Source of the DNA: Oceanitalea stevensii
GTDB taxonomy: Bacteria > Actinomycetota > Actinomycetes > Actinomycetales > Actinomycetaceae
Assembly: GCF_014837105.1 (NCBI RefSeq)
Contig: NZ_JACSPO010000001.1
Span: forward strand, 470,276-534,275
DNA length: 64,000 nt
Reading direction: 5' to 3'
Part shown: positions 8,613-19,324 of the stretch, in pieces
How positions within the stretch are numbered: position 1 is the first letter of the stretch
How the letters are laid out: each line of letters begins with the position of its first letter
Translations under genes and position numbers: made by a program
Notes under the pieces: model-generated
Told to the model about the DNA's origin: nothing
Seen by the model: the letters and a program-made list of their open reading frames with translations, nothing else
Databases searched by the model: none

Positions 8613-10361
8613 CTACGACGACGTCGGGTTGTTCCGCCCGTCGGTTCCAGCGCCGATGGACGCGCGCTCCTCGGGACGGTCGAAGGCCTCACGCAGGCCC
8701 CCGGACTCGACCTCGGCGTGGCTGCCGTTGCCGTTGCCGTGAGCGCCGTGCTCGGCGTTCGCGGCGGCCAGCTCGGCCGGGGTCACCGGCTCGACCCGGT
8801 CCTCGTAGAGGAGGCGGGACAGGCGCTGGAGCGGCTTGTCCTTCGCGGCGCCGGGGCGGCGCACACCGTTCTCGTCCTCGGGCGGCTCGATCTCGAGCAT
8901 GCGGTCGGCCTCGTGGTGGACGAGCAGCCAGCGCTCCTCCTGCGTGAGGGGCTGGTGCACCTCGAGGAACTCACCGGTGGGCATCCGCACGATGCGGCCC
9001 GTCTCGTGGCCGTGGAGCGCGAGCTCGCGGTCACGGCGCTGCAGCGAGAGGCAGATGCGCTTGGTGAGCCAGAACGCGAAGACCGGCGCGACGAAGAGGG
9101 CGATGCGCAGGAACCACGTGATGCCGTTGAGCGACAGCTCGAAGTGGGTGGCGACGAGGTCGTTGGAGCCGGCGACGTTGAGCACCATGAAGGCGGTGAT
9201 GATCGCGACGCCGACGGCGGTGCGGGTCGGCGCGTTCCGCGGGCGGTCCAGGACGTGGTGCTCGCCGCGGTCCTTGGTGACGGCCGCCTCGAGGAAGGGC
9301 CACACCGCGAGCGCGGTGAACAGGATGCCCGGCACGACGACACCCGGGATGAGGACGTTGAGCGACAGGACGTAGCCGAAGATCGTGAACTCGGCGAAGC
9401 CCGGCATGAGCCGCAGCGCGCCCTCGAGGAAGAGCATGTACCAGTCGGGCTGGGCGCCCGCGCCCACGGGCGAGGGGTCGTAGGGCCCGTGGGTCCACAC
9501 CGGGTTGATCGACACGAGGCCGCCGAGCAGGGCGAGGAAGCCGAAGACGATGAAGAAGAACCCACCGGCCTTCGCGGCGTACACCGGCAGGACCGGGTAG
9601 CCGACGACGTTCTTCTCCGTCTTGCCGGGCCCGGGGTACTGCGTGTGCTTGTGGACGACGACGAGGATGAGGTGGACCGTCACCAGCGCGATGATGAGGC
9701 CCGGCACCACGAGGATGTGGATCGTGAACAGCCGCGGCACGATGTCGGTTCCCGGGAACTCCCCGCCGAAGAGCGCGAGGGAGACGTAGGAGCCGACGAT
9801 CGGGATCGCGCGCGCCACGCCGTCGGCGATGCGCAGGCCGTTGCCCGACAGGACGTCGTCGGGGAGGGAGTAGCCGGAGAAGCCGGCGAGGAGCGCGAGG
9901 ATCATCAGCGAGAAGCCGACGAGCCAGTTGAGCTCACGGGGCTTGCGGAACGCGCCGGTGAAGAACACGCGGAGCATGTGCGCGACGATCGACGCCACGA
10001 ACAGCAGGGCCGCCCAGTGGTGGATCTGCCGCATGAGCAGGCCGCCGCGCACCTCGAAGGAGATCCGCAGGGTCGAGGCGAAGGCCTCGGACATCGCCAC
10101 GCCCTGCATCGCCTCGGGCAGCGCGTCCGAGGGGTAGGTGACGTGGCCCATGCTCGGGACGAAGAACATCGTGAGGAAGAAGCCCGACAGCACCAGGACG
10201 ATGAAGCTGTAGAGCGCCACCTCGCCGAGGAGGAAGGACCAGTGGTCCGGGAAGACCTTGCGGGCGAACTCCTTGACGGCCTTGCCGATACCCGTGCGCT
10301 GGTCGAGGTAGTCAGCGGCCGGTGCCGCCTTGCTGGGCTTGCGAGCCGTGGTGGTGCTCAT
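8613..10361 (-). CDS. qcrB: cytochrome bc1 complex cytochrome b subunit
   Basis: A 582-residue cytochrome b of the menaquinol:cytochrome c reductase. The N-terminal four-helix heme-binding half (including HHWAALLFVASIVAHMLRVFF and HILVVPGLII with paired His ligands) is followed by further helices and a long polar C-terminal tail of about 150 residues characteristic of actinobacteria. The Qo-site PEWY motif appears as the QPDWY variant near residue 303, the usual actinobacterial form. The ATG overlaps the qcrA stop (ATGA). It is the last gene of the ctaE-qcrC-qcrA-qcrB operon. Confidence 0.95.
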   Translation of the reverse strand: MSTTTARKPSKAAPAADYLDQRTGIGKAVKEFARKVFPDHWSFLLGEVALYSFIVLVLSGFFLTMFFVPSMGHVTYPSDALPEAMQGVAMSEAFASTLRISFEVRGGLLMRQIHHWAALLFVASIVAHMLRVFFTGAFRKPRELNWLVGFSLMILALLAGFSGYSLPDDVLSGNGLRIADGVARAIPIVGSYVSLALFGGEFPGTDIVPRLFTIHILVVPGLIIALVTVHLILVVVHKHTQYPGPGKTEKNVVGYPVLPVYAAKAGGFFFIVFGFLALLGGLVSINPVWTHGPYDPSPVGAGAQPDWYMLFLEGALRLMPGFAEFTIFGYVLSLNVLIPGVVVPGILFTALAVWPFLEAAVTKDRGEHHVLDRPRNAPTRTAVGVAIITAFMVLNVAGSNDLVATHFELSLNGITWFLRIALFVAPVFAFWLTKRICLSLQRRDRELALHGHETGRIVRMPTGEFLEVHQPLTQEERWLLVHHEADRMLEIEPPEDENGVRRPGAAKDKPLQRLSRLLYEDRVEPVTPAELAAANAEHGAHGNGNGSHAEVESGGLREAFDRPEERASIGAGTDGRNNPTSS

Positions 10362-11452
10362 CGGTTCTCATCCATTCGCTCGCGCTCCCAGAAGCTCGGG
10401 CCCACGGTCTCGTGGAAGTCCGAGCGGGCCACGAGGTAGCCCTCGGTGTCCACGGTGATGGGGAGCTGCGGAAGGGCGCGATTCGCCGGTCCGAAGACCA
10501 CCTTGGCCTCGTTGGCGAGGTCGAAGGTGGACTGGTGGCAGGGGCACAGCAGGTGGTGCGTCTGCTGCTCGTAGAGAGCGACGGGGCAGCCCACGTGGGT
10601 GCAGACCTTGGAGTAGGCGACGATGCCGTCGTAGCTCCAGTCCCGGCGCTCGGGGGAGACGTTGAGCTCGGAGGGGTCGATGCGCGTCATGAACACGACC
10701 GCCTTGGCCTTCTCCTCCAGGTAGTGCTCCTGGTCGCTGATGCCGTGCGGGATGACCTGGAAGGCCGACCCGTTGGTGACGTCGGCGGCGCGGATGAGGC
10801 GGTTGTCCGGGTCGGTCGCGAGACGACGGCCCATCGTGCCGTCGGGCAGGCGGCCACCGGTGCCCTCGGGCACGTCGCCCCAGGCGGTGTAGCGGAACTT
10901 GCGGGTGTCCCACGACGGGCTGAGCTCACCGACGAGCGGGACGACGAAGGGCAACGGCGCGAGGGCCGCGGCTCCGACGAGTGCGCCCTTGAGGACGGGG
11001 CGACGGGCGATCCCGGCCTCGGCGACACCGGTCTCGAGCATCGTCACGGCCTGCTCGCGGACCTCAGGGGAGGAGGCGGCCGGCTTGCGCTGCTCGACGT
11101 ACTCGGTGTTCGACATGAGCGTCTTGGACCAGTGGACGGCGGCGAGGCCGATGCCCAGCATGCCGAGCCCCAGCCCGACGCCGAGAGCGATCGTCGAGAG
11201 GCGGACGTCCAGGAGCGTGGTCCCGACCGGGATGAAGAGGAAGCCGACGACCCCGCCGACGGAGGCGAGGATCGAGACGAGCAGGAGCGTGACGACCTGG
11301 CGCTCGGCGCGCTTGGCGGCCTTCGGGTCGCGGTCCGCCATGCGCTCGGGGTGGTGCGGCAGGCCCGGGTCCTCGAAGCGCTGGGGGACGTCGGCGACCG
11401 GTGCCCCGCCCGTGGCGGGGGTCAGGTCACCAGAGGGGCGATTCGTGCTCAC
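10358..11452 (-). CDS. qcrA: cytochrome bc1 complex Rieske iron-sulfur subunit
   Basis: A 364-residue Rieske protein with three N-terminal membrane helices (about 55-80, 90-112 and 150-172), typical of actinobacteria, and a C-terminal [2Fe-2S] domain with CTHVGC and CPCHQS near residues 280-305. The start is taken as GTG 11452, whose GTGA overlaps the qcrC stop and which has gggag upstream; a start seven codons earlier is possible but would sit inside qcrC. The stop overlaps the qcrB start. Confidence 0.93.
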   Translation of the reverse strand: MSTNRPSGDLTPATGGAPVADVPQRFEDPGLPHHPERMADRDPKAAKRAERQVVTLLLVSILASVGGVVGFLFIPVGTTLLDVRLSTIALGVGLGLGMLGIGLAAVHWSKTLMSNTEYVEQRKPAASSPEVREQAVTMLETGVAEAGIARRPVLKGALVGAAALAPLPFVVPLVGELSPSWDTRKFRYTAWGDVPEGTGGRLPDGTMGRRLATDPDNRLIRAADVTNGSAFQVIPHGISDQEHYLEEKAKAVVFMTRIDPSELNVSPERRDWSYDGIVAYSKVCTHVGCPVALYEQQTHHLLCPCHQSTFDLANEAKVVFGPANRALPQLPITVDTEGYLVARSDFHETVGPSFWERERMDENR

Positions 11453-12228
11453 GAGGACCGTGCTCCCATCCACACTGCGATACCGATGATGCCGCCGATG
11501 CCGACGAGCCAGACCCAGAAGCCCTCGGAGACCGGGCCGAGGTTGCCGAGCGAGAACCCGCCGGGGGCGACCTCACGCTGCTCCATGATGTAGGCGATGA
11601 CGTCGCGGGCGCCCTCGTCGGTCACCGACGCCTCGTTGAAGATCGGCATGGACTGCGGACCGATGCGCATGGCCTCCCAGATCTGGGTGGGCGTGGCCTG
11701 GTCGAGCGGCGGGGCGACCTTGCCCTCGGTCAGCGCACCACCGGCGCCGACGGCGTTGTGGCACATCGAGCAGTTCGTGCGGAACAGCTCCATGCCGCTC
11801 GCGGCGTCTCCGAGCTCGGGGTCGACCTGCTCGTCGGAGGGGATGGCGGGGCCCGGGCCGAGGCTGGCGACGTACGCGGCGAGCGCGGCCGTCTGCTCCT
11901 CGTTCATCTGCGGGTCCTTGCGCTCCGCCTGCGGGGAGTTGTTGGCCATCGGCATGCGGCCGGTGGACACCTGGAAGTGCACGGAGGCGGCACCCACGCC
12001 GACCAGCGACGGCGCCAGGTCGGTGCCCTGGGCGTCCAGGCCGTGGCAGGTGGAGCAGTTCGAGCGGAACAGCGCCTCGCCTTCCTCGATCATGTCCTGG
12101 CTGGCGGCCTGGGCGTTGGCCGGCTCGGAGGTGACGGCTGAGTACGCCACCCCCGTGAGGATCAGGGCCAGGAGCAGGAGGACGACCGGCGCGAGCCGGT
12201 GCCTTCTGCTGGCGGCGAGTGCCTTCAC
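11449..12228 (-). CDS. qcrC: cytochrome bc1 complex diheme cytochrome c subunit
   Basis: A 259-residue membrane-anchored diheme cytochrome c, the actinobacterial cytochrome cc that passes electrons directly to CuA of the oxidase, replacing a soluble cytochrome c. Two heme c sites, CSTCH near residue 57 and CSMCH near 153, are each followed by a Met ligand region. A signal anchor covers about 12-30 and a C-terminal transmembrane helix about 233-253. It begins with GTG. It overlaps qcrA by four bases, and ctaE lies 55 bases upstream. Confidence 0.95.
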   Translation of the reverse strand: MKALAASRRHRLAPVVLLLLALILTGVAYSAVTSEPANAQAASQDMIEEGEALFRSNCSTCHGLDAQGTDLAPSLVGVGAASVHFQVSTGRMPMANNSPQAERKDPQMNEEQTAALAAYVASLGPGPAIPSDEQVDPELGDAASGMELFRTNCSMCHNAVGAGGALTEGKVAPPLDQATPTQIWEAMRIGPQSMPIFNEASVTDEGARDVIAYIMEQREVAPGGFSLGNLGPVSEGFWVWLVGIGGIIGIAVWMGARSS

Positions 12229-12283
12229 GGTGATGTGTCCTTCTCTGGCGTTGCGGGTGGAACGGGGGCGGGTCGCCGGTGCT

Positions 12284-12934
12284 CTAGAACATCTCGAGGA
12301 AGTAGATGATGAAGAACATCGCGACCCAGACGACGTCGACGAAGTGCCAGTAGTAGGACACGACGACCGCGCCGGTGGCCTCGTAGTGGCCGAAGCGGTT
12401 GGCCGCGAACGAGCGGCCGAGGATGAAGAGGAAGGCGATGAGGCCGCCGAGCACGTGGAGGGCGTGGAAGCCCGTCATGATGTAGAAGACCGAGCCGTAG
12501 GGGCTGGAGGACACCGTGAGGCCGTGCGAGACGAGCTCGGCGTACTCGAAGGCCTGACCGGCGACGAAGAACGCGCCCATGATGAAGGTGAGGACGAACC
12601 ACTCCTCCATGCCCCAGCGGCGCACGTCCAGCAGCTTGCCGGTCCGGCGCGGCTGGAAGCGTTCGGCGGCGAACACACCCATCTGCGCGGTCACGGAGCT
12701 GGCGACGAGGACCAGGGTGATGGTCAGTGCCCAGGGGATGTTGAGCATCGAGTAGTTCTCGGGCCAGATCTCCGCCGACACCGACCGGTGGGTGAAGTAC
12801 ATGGCGAAGAGGCCAGCGAAGAACATCAGCTCGCTGGACAGCCACACGATGGTGCCGACCGATACTGCGTTCGGCCGGTTGACGTTCACGTGGGGGGCGC
12901 TCGGAGCAGCCGTAGTAGACGACACGATTGCCAT
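12284..12934 (-). CDS. ctaE: cytochrome c oxidase subunit III
   Basis: A 216-residue subunit III with seven hydrophobic segments, including the conserved [19 protein letters not shown] and the C-terminal [16 protein letters not shown] helix. ATG 12934 (MAIVSST) is chosen because the alignable region begins after it; in-frame GTG codons at 12952 and 12964 are possible, and 12952 has ggag at acceptable distance. It is the first gene of the minus-strand operon ctaE-qcrC-qcrA-qcrB, which together with ctaCDF specifies the bc1-aa3 supercomplex. Confidence 0.92.
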   Translation of the reverse strand: MAIVSSTTAAPSAPHVNVNRPNAVSVGTIVWLSSELMFFAGLFAMYFTHRSVSAEIWPENYSMLNIPWALTITLVLVASSVTAQMGVFAAERFQPRRTGKLLDVRRWGMEEWFVLTFIMGAFFVAGQAFEYAELVSHGLTVSSSPYGSVFYIMTGFHALHVLGGLIAFLFILGRSFAANRFGHYEATGAVVVSYYWHFVDVVWVAMFFIIYFLEMF

Positions 12935-13217
12935 TATGGCCCGAAAGTTCACGTGGATGACCACTCCGGACGCGTGCGTTTCCTCCTGCGCCTCGACCTC
13001 AGGCTAGGAGTTCCGCGACATCTCGCGCCTGAGTCCTTGGTCCCGATCCGGTCACGGCGCAACACGCCGGTGGGGCCGGTGTCCGCTTCGTCTCATTCGG
13101 GCCGACGACGGCGTGGCCCGGGCCGTGGGCTTGTGCGCCCCGGTCCCGCGGCGTGACTACCATTCGAGGAGGTCACCGCGCCTCGCGGTGTGTACCGAGC
13201 GAACCTGGAGGACGACG

Positions 13218-13649
13218 ATGACGCCCGCGCAGCCCGACGCAGCCGCGACCACCGACACCGACGTCGTGGACGTGCTGCTCTACAGCGACGACGTCACGAC
13301 CCGCGAGCAGGTCCGCCGGGCCATCGGCCGCCGCGCCGCGGTCGACGTCCCCCGGATCCGGTGGACGGAGGCGGCCACGCACGAGGGCGTGGTGATGAAG
13401 GCCAGGGAGGGTGACTTCGCTCTCATCGTGCTCGACGGCGAGGCGGCCAAGGCTGGCGGCATGGCCGTGAGCCGGGAGCTGAAGAGCGAGATGTACAAGT
13501 GCCCGCCCGTCGTCATCCTCACCGCGCGCCCGCAGGACGCGTGGCTGGCGACGTGGGCGCAGGCCGACGCGATCGTCCAGGCGCCGATCGACCCGGTGGA
13601 GATCCAGGAGGCCGTGGCCGGACTGCTGCGCTCGGGCGGTCGTCGGTGA
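13218..13649 (+). CDS. receiver-like domain protein, probably not phosphorylatable in the normal way
   Basis: A 143-residue protein with a CheY-like fold and no output domain. It has the acidic pair of a receiver (YSDD near residue 24) and the phospho-acceptor region LIVLDGE near 71-77, then the conserved Thr in ILTAR near 101. The invariant Lys before Pro that completes a receiver is replaced (VQAPIDP near 118), so it is a pseudo-receiver or signals by a different chemistry. The start has a good ribosome-binding site (ggagg). It overlaps trpD by four bases (GTGA) and is divergent from ctaE. Orthologues sit upstream of trpD in related actinobacteria; the function is unknown. Confidence 0.75.
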   Translation: MTPAQPDAAATTDTDVVDVLLYSDDVTTREQVRRAIGRRAAVDVPRIRWTEAATHEGVVMKAREGDFALIVLDGEAAKAGGMAVSRELKSEMYKCPPVVILTARPQDAWLATWAQADAIVQAPIDPVEIQEAVAGLLRSGGRR

Positions 13650-14722
13650 CGGTGGAGGGGGTCGAGCCGGTCCAGCCCACGTGGGCGGACCTCATCACCT
13701 CCCTCGTCGCCGGGGAGCACCTCAGCGCCACGCAGACCGGCTGGGCGATGGACCAGGTGATGTCGGGCCTGGCCAGTCCCGTCCAGCTCGCCGGCTTCCT
13801 CGTCGCGCTGCGGGCCAAGGGCGAGACGGTGGCCGAGCTCACCGGGCTCGCCGACGTCATGCTCGAGCACTCGGTGCCCATCGACGTGCCCGACGACGTC
13901 GTCGACATCGTCGGCACGGGCGGGGACCGCGCCCGGACGGTCAACATCTCGACGATGTCCTCCCTCGTCATCGCGGGCGCGGGGGTGCCCGTGGTCAAGC
14001 ACGGCAACCGGGCCTCGAGCTCGGCGAGCGGCTCCGCCGACGTCCTCGAGGTGCTCGGCGTCCGCCTCGACATGGACGTGCCCCAGGTGGAGGCGGTGTT
14101 CCGGGAGGTCGGGATCACGTTCTGCTTCGCCCAGACCTTCCACCCCTCGATGCGGCACGCGGCCGTCGCCCGCCGCGAGCTCGCCGTCGCCACCGCCTTC
14201 AACGTCCTCGGCCCGCTCACCAACCCCGCGCGTCCGCGGGCGGCCGCCATCGGCGTCGCCGACCGGCGGATCGCCCCGCTCGTCGCCGGTGTCCTCGCGC
14301 GCCGCGGGACGCGCGGGCTCGTCTTCCGCGGCGAGGACGGGCTGGACGAGCTGACGACGACGGCGGCCAGCCGGGTCTGGCACGTCGCCGACGGCGAGGT
14401 CACCGAGCACCTCCTCGACAGCCGCGAGGTCTTCGGGCTCGCGCCGGCGACCATCGCCGACCTGCGCGGCGCGGACGCGACCTTCAACGCCGGGGTCGCC
14501 CGGGAGATCCTCGACGGGGCGACCGGGGCGGTGCGTGACGCCGTCCTGCTCAACTCGGCCGCCGCTCTCGTCGCGCACGGCAGCCTCCCCGGGACGAGGG
14601 CCGACGACGGCGACCTCGTCACCCGGCTGCGGGCCGCCATGGACCTGGCCACCGCGGCCATCGACGACGGCCGGGCGCGCGGCGTGCTCGACCGGTGGGC
14701 AGCCGCCAGCGCCGCCCTCTGA
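13646..14722 (+). CDS. trpD: anthranilate phosphoribosyltransferase
   Basis: A 358-residue enzyme of tryptophan synthesis transferring phosphoribose from PRPP to anthranilate. The PRPP-binding loop [14 protein letters not shown] lies near residue 91, KHGNRASSS near 119 is the anthranilate/PRPP site, and the family signature continues through GVRLDM and GPLTNPARP. The GTG start overlaps the stop of the pseudo-receiver gene, and longer upstream readings fall within that gene. It is not accompanied by other trp genes here, as is common for this locus in actinobacteria. Confidence 0.93.
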   Translation: MTVEGVEPVQPTWADLITSLVAGEHLSATQTGWAMDQVMSGLASPVQLAGFLVALRAKGETVAELTGLADVMLEHSVPIDVPDDVVDIVGTGGDRARTVNISTMSSLVIAGAGVPVVKHGNRASSSASGSADVLEVLGVRLDMDVPQVEAVFREVGITFCFAQTFHPSMRHAAVARRELAVATAFNVLGPLTNPARPRAAAIGVADRRIAPLVAGVLARRGTRGLVFRGEDGLDELTTTAASRVWHVADGEVTEHLLDSREVFGLAPATIADLRGADATFNAGVAREILDGATGAVRDAVLLNSAAALVAHGSLPGTRADDGDLVTRLRAAMDLATAAIDDGRARGVLDRWAAASAAL

Positions 14723-14792
14723 ACGCGGGCGGCACCGGCCGTCAGCGAGACCGCCGGCGGGACCCCGCCGGCAGCGAGACGAAGGAGACCCC

Positions 14793-15074
14793 ATGCTCAC
14801 CGCCATCGTCCTCATCGACACCGACGCCTCCCGCGTGCCCGAGGTCGCCAAGGAGGTCGCCGAGCTGGACGGGATCAGCGAGGTCTACTCGGTCACCGGC
14901 GACGTCGACCTCATCGCGCTGGCGCGGGTACGCCGCCACGAGGACCTCGCCGACGTCGTCGCCGACCGCGTGGGCAAGGTCAAGGGCGTGACCAACACCC
15001 GCACCTACATCGCCTTCCAGGCCTACTCCAAGCACGACCTCGAGTCGGCCTTCGCCATCGGCCTGGGCGACTGA
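14793..15074 (+). CDS. Lrp/AsnC ligand-binding (RAM) domain protein
   Basis: A 93-residue stand-alone RAM domain: the beta-alpha-beta ligand-binding half of Lrp/AsnC regulators without a DNA-binding helix-turn-helix. The signatures EVYSVTGDVDLIALARV and VTNTRTYIAF are clear. Stand-alone RAM proteins bind amino acids and may modulate partner regulators; a link to tryptophan or the neighbouring trpD is only inferred from position. The ATG has a gaagga ribosome-binding site. It converges on the nuclease gene with only 18 bases between the stops. Confidence 0.88.
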   Translation: MLTAIVLIDTDASRVPEVAKEVAELDGISEVYSVTGDVDLIALARVRRHEDLADVVADRVGKVKGVTNTRTYIAFQAYSKHDLESAFAIGLGD

Positions 15075-15092
15075 CGCCGCCCCCGCTCCCGG

Positions 15093-16865
15093 CTAGGCGG
15101 TCGGGGGCAGGGGGTACTTGGCGGCGCCGTCGACGGGCCACGCGAGCGGCTCGTCGCCCTCCTCGTGCTGGACCAGGCGCGTGGCGGGGTGCTCGATCCA
15201 GTCCGCGATGAGCTCGGCCTCCTCCGTGCCGGAGGCGCCGAGGACGGTGGAGGGGGCGGGGACCTCCTCACCGGTTGCGACGAGGGCGTCGATGGTCGGC
15301 ATCGGGTTGACCCCGCGGGGCACGGTGCTGGTGCCGGCGAGCCGGCCGTACCGCACGAGCACGACCTCCCAGCCGCCGTCCTCGGTGCGCCGGGCGGCGA
15401 CGAGCTGCGGGCTGCGCCACAGCGGACGCAGGCGCTGTGTGCGCCGCGCCGCGACGAGGTAGGCACGCAGCCGGTCACGCTCGGCGGCCGCCTCCTCGTA
15501 GCGCTGCTGTCCCGCGAGCGTGCCGATCCGCGCGCGCAGCGCGGCGACGACCGGACCGGCCGCGGAGGTGAGGCCCGCGCGCACGGAGGCGGCGACCTCG
15601 GCGTAGTCCTCCAGGCTCTGGGCACCGGTGCACGGGGCGCCGCAGCGGCCCATCTCGGCCAGAGCGCAGGCGCGGGCCTCGGCCGAGGGGACGACGGGCA
15701 GGCGCTGGCTGCAGCGCCGGACGGTGAAGGCCTCCTCCAGCGCCTCGAGCGCCGACTGCGCGGCGGCCCGGGAGGAGAAGGGGCCGATCGCCTCGGCGCT
15801 GCGCCCGGCGGGGACGCTGCGCACGATCGACAGGCGCGGGAAGGGCTCGTCGGTGAGCCGGATCCACGGACGGCGGTGCGGCTTGCGGGAGCGGCGGTTG
15901 TAGGGAGGGTCGAGCTCGGCGATGAGCCGCAGCTCCCGCACCGCCGCCTCGAGCTCGGTGGCGCACGGGATGGGACGGACCTCCTGGGTGAGGTCGACCA
16001 TCTCGCCGATGCGCTTGCGCTTCTCCGCGGCGGTGAAGTACGACCGCACCCGCCGGCGCAGGTTGACGGCCTTGCCCACGTAGAGCACCTCGCCCCCGGG
16101 GCCCAGGAACTGGTAGACACCGGGACCGGTGGGCAGGGAGTCGGCGAGGGTGGCCTTGCGGCGCCGCTTGTGGGGCACCGGGTCCCCGAGGGTGGCGAGG
16201 TCCTCGAGGTGGGTGGCGCCGAGGGGCGCGAGGCGGCCGAGCAGTCCGTGGAGGACGTCCACCGTGGCCCGCGCGTCGTGCAGCGCGCGGTGGTCGGGGC
16301 TGGTGGTGGCACCGAAGAGGGCGGCGAGCGTGCCGAGCTTGTTGTTGGGCGCCTCGTCGCGCGTGACGGTGCGGCGAGCCAGGGCGACGGTGTCGACGAC
16401 GGCGGGTGAGGGCCACGGCATCTCGAGACGCGAGGCGGCCGCGCGGAGGAACCCGACGTCGAAGCGGGCGTTGTGCGCGACGAGCACGGTGGTGGGGCCG
16501 AAGCCGGCGAACTCGAGGAAGGCGGGCAGCACCTCCCCGATCCGCGGGGCGCCGACGAGCATGGCGTCGGTGATGCCGGTGAGGACGGTGATCATCGGCG
16601 GGACGGGCCCGCCGGGGTCCACGAGGGTCTGGAACTCCCCGAGGACCTCCCCGCCGCGCACCTTGACCGCGCCGATCTCCGTGATCTCGCACTGCGTGGG
16701 GGAGCCGCCGGTGGTCTCGAGGTCGACGACGACGAAGGTCACCTCCGACAGCGGCACGCCGATCTCGTCGAAGCCGATCTGGAGGGGCACCCCGGCCCCG
16801 GCGCGGGTGGCGCCCTCGAGGTCCAGCCGACCACCGGGGGCGGGAGCAAGCAGGTTCGCGGTCAC
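15093..16865 (-). CDS. DnaQ-type DEDDh exonuclease fused to GIY-YIG (UvrC/Cho-like) nuclease
   Basis: A 590-residue two-nuclease fusion. The N-terminal half is an epsilon-like 3'-5' exonuclease: Exo I VVDLETTGG (D48, E50), Exo II HNARFDVGFL near 140, and Exo III HRALHDARATVD near 195-205. The second half opens with a GIY-YIG domain (GPGVYQFLG, then VLYVGKAVNLRRRVRSYF, near 246-285) followed by a UvrC-like segment with a CSQRL...CALAEMGRCGAPC cysteine cluster. Homologues occur next to trpD across actinobacteria (Rv2191 in M. tuberculosis) and are presumed DNA-repair enzymes. GTG 16865 is chosen because TACGGT ends seven bases upstream; a TTG ten codons earlier is less likely. Confidence 0.88.
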   Translation of the reverse strand: MTANLLAPAPGGRLDLEGATRAGAGVPLQIGFDEIGVPLSEVTFVVVDLETTGGSPTQCEITEIGAVKVRGGEVLGEFQTLVDPGGPVPPMITVLTGITDAMLVGAPRIGEVLPAFLEFAGFGPTTVLVAHNARFDVGFLRAAASRLEMPWPSPAVVDTVALARRTVTRDEAPNNKLGTLAALFGATTSPDHRALHDARATVDVLHGLLGRLAPLGATHLEDLATLGDPVPHKRRRKATLADSLPTGPGVYQFLGPGGEVLYVGKAVNLRRRVRSYFTAAEKRKRIGEMVDLTQEVRPIPCATELEAAVRELRLIAELDPPYNRRSRKPHRRPWIRLTDEPFPRLSIVRSVPAGRSAEAIGPFSSRAAAQSALEALEEAFTVRRCSQRLPVVPSAEARACALAEMGRCGAPCTGAQSLEDYAEVAASVRAGLTSAAGPVVAALRARIGTLAGQQRYEEAAAERDRLRAYLVAARRTQRLRPLWRSPQLVAARRTEDGGWEVVLVRYGRLAGTSTVPRGVNPMPTIDALVATGEEVPAPSTVLGASGTEEAELIADWIEHPATRLVQHEEGDEPLAWPVDGAAKYPLPPTA

Positions 16866-16872
16866 GAGTCCG

Positions 16873-16878
16873 ACCGTA
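16873..16878 (-). promoter_or_regulatory. -10 box for the leaderless nuclease gene
   Basis: TACGGT on the minus strand, seven bases before GTG 16865. The divergent CxxC gene uses the same hexamer on the other strand at 16940-16945. Confidence 0.45.
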
Positions 16879-16939
16879 CGTGCGACCACCGACAAGCCCC
16901 CGGTGCCGTGCCGGGACCCGCGATGTCAGAGGTCACCCC

Positions 16940-16945
16940 TACGGT
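16940..16945 (+). promoter_or_regulatory. -10 box for the leaderless CxxC protein gene
   Basis: TACGGT followed by six bases and ATG 16952. Confidence 0.45.
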
Positions 16946-16951
16946 CGCGGC

Positions 16952-17149
16952 ATGATCATCGACTGCGACTCCTGCACCATGCGGACCATCGCCTGCGACG
17001 ACTGCGTGGTCAGCTTCCTCACCGACCCCGGCCGCGAGCAGGCGCCGGCGGCCCGTGACCTCGGGGAGGACGAGCGCACCGCGCTTGCCGTCCTCGCCGA
17101 CAGCGGGCTCGTCCCGCCGCTGCGGCTGCGGCGGTCCGGGACGGCCTGA
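16952..17149 (+). CDS. small CxxC-CxxC protein
   Basis: A 65-residue protein opening with MIIDCDSCTMRTIACDDC: two CxxC pairs ten residues apart that could bind zinc or an Fe-S cluster. The remainder is acidic, then Leu- and Arg-rich. Small proteins with this start are found beside the DnaQ/GIY-YIG fusion in other actinobacteria, so the divergent pair (87 bases between starts) probably belongs together functionally, though no activity is known. The start follows a TACGGT -10 box by six bases, implying a leaderless message. Confidence 0.75.
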   Translation: MIIDCDSCTMRTIACDDCVVSFLTDPGREQAPAARDLGEDERTALAVLADSGLVPPLRLRRSGTA

Positions 17150-17170
17150 ACCGTGCCCGGCCAGCACGCC

Positions 17171-17312
17171 CCGCGCACCGGCAGGGCTGTGCCGCGCGCC
17201 CGGGCACCGGCAGCGCTGTGCCGCGCGCCGCGCCCGGGCACCGGCAGGCTGTGCCGCGCCCCGCGCCCCGCGCCCCGCGCCGCGCGCCCGCGCCCCTGCA
17301 GCGCTGTGCCGT
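17171..17312. repeat. degenerate tandem repeat after the CxxC gene
   Basis: Three clear copies of gcaccggcagsgctgtgccg begin at 17175, 17204 and 17238; a fourth, shortened one (tgcagcgctgtgccgtgcc) starts near 17298. Spacing is irregular (29, 34 and about 60 bases). Each unit is a weak palindrome centred on agcgct. The neighbouring terminator stem reuses the ggcaccgg motif. Confidence 0.7.
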
Positions 17313-17325
17313 GCCCCGCACGCAC

Positions 17326-17363
17326 CACGGCCGGTGCCCGCGCGGTCGCGGGCACCGGCCGTG
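17326..17363 (-). terminator. terminator of fadD, possibly bidirectional
   Basis: A perfect 17-base-pair stem, cacggccggtgcccgcg (17326-17342) with its complement at 17347-17363 and loop cggt. It lies 12 bases past the fadD stop and also closes the convergent CxxC gene. Confidence 0.85.
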
Positions 17364-17374
17364 GAGGTCGGACG

Positions 17375-19198
<1,824 letters not shown>

Positions 19199-19324
19199 AC
19201 TGACTCCAGTGGCAGCGGTAGGAGGGATTGACTACCGGCTCCACGATATGGCAGATCTGGGCGTTTCGGAGCCACCTCCACAGGGAAGTGGCGCCGTGTC
19301 CACGACGACGGACAGGAATCATCG

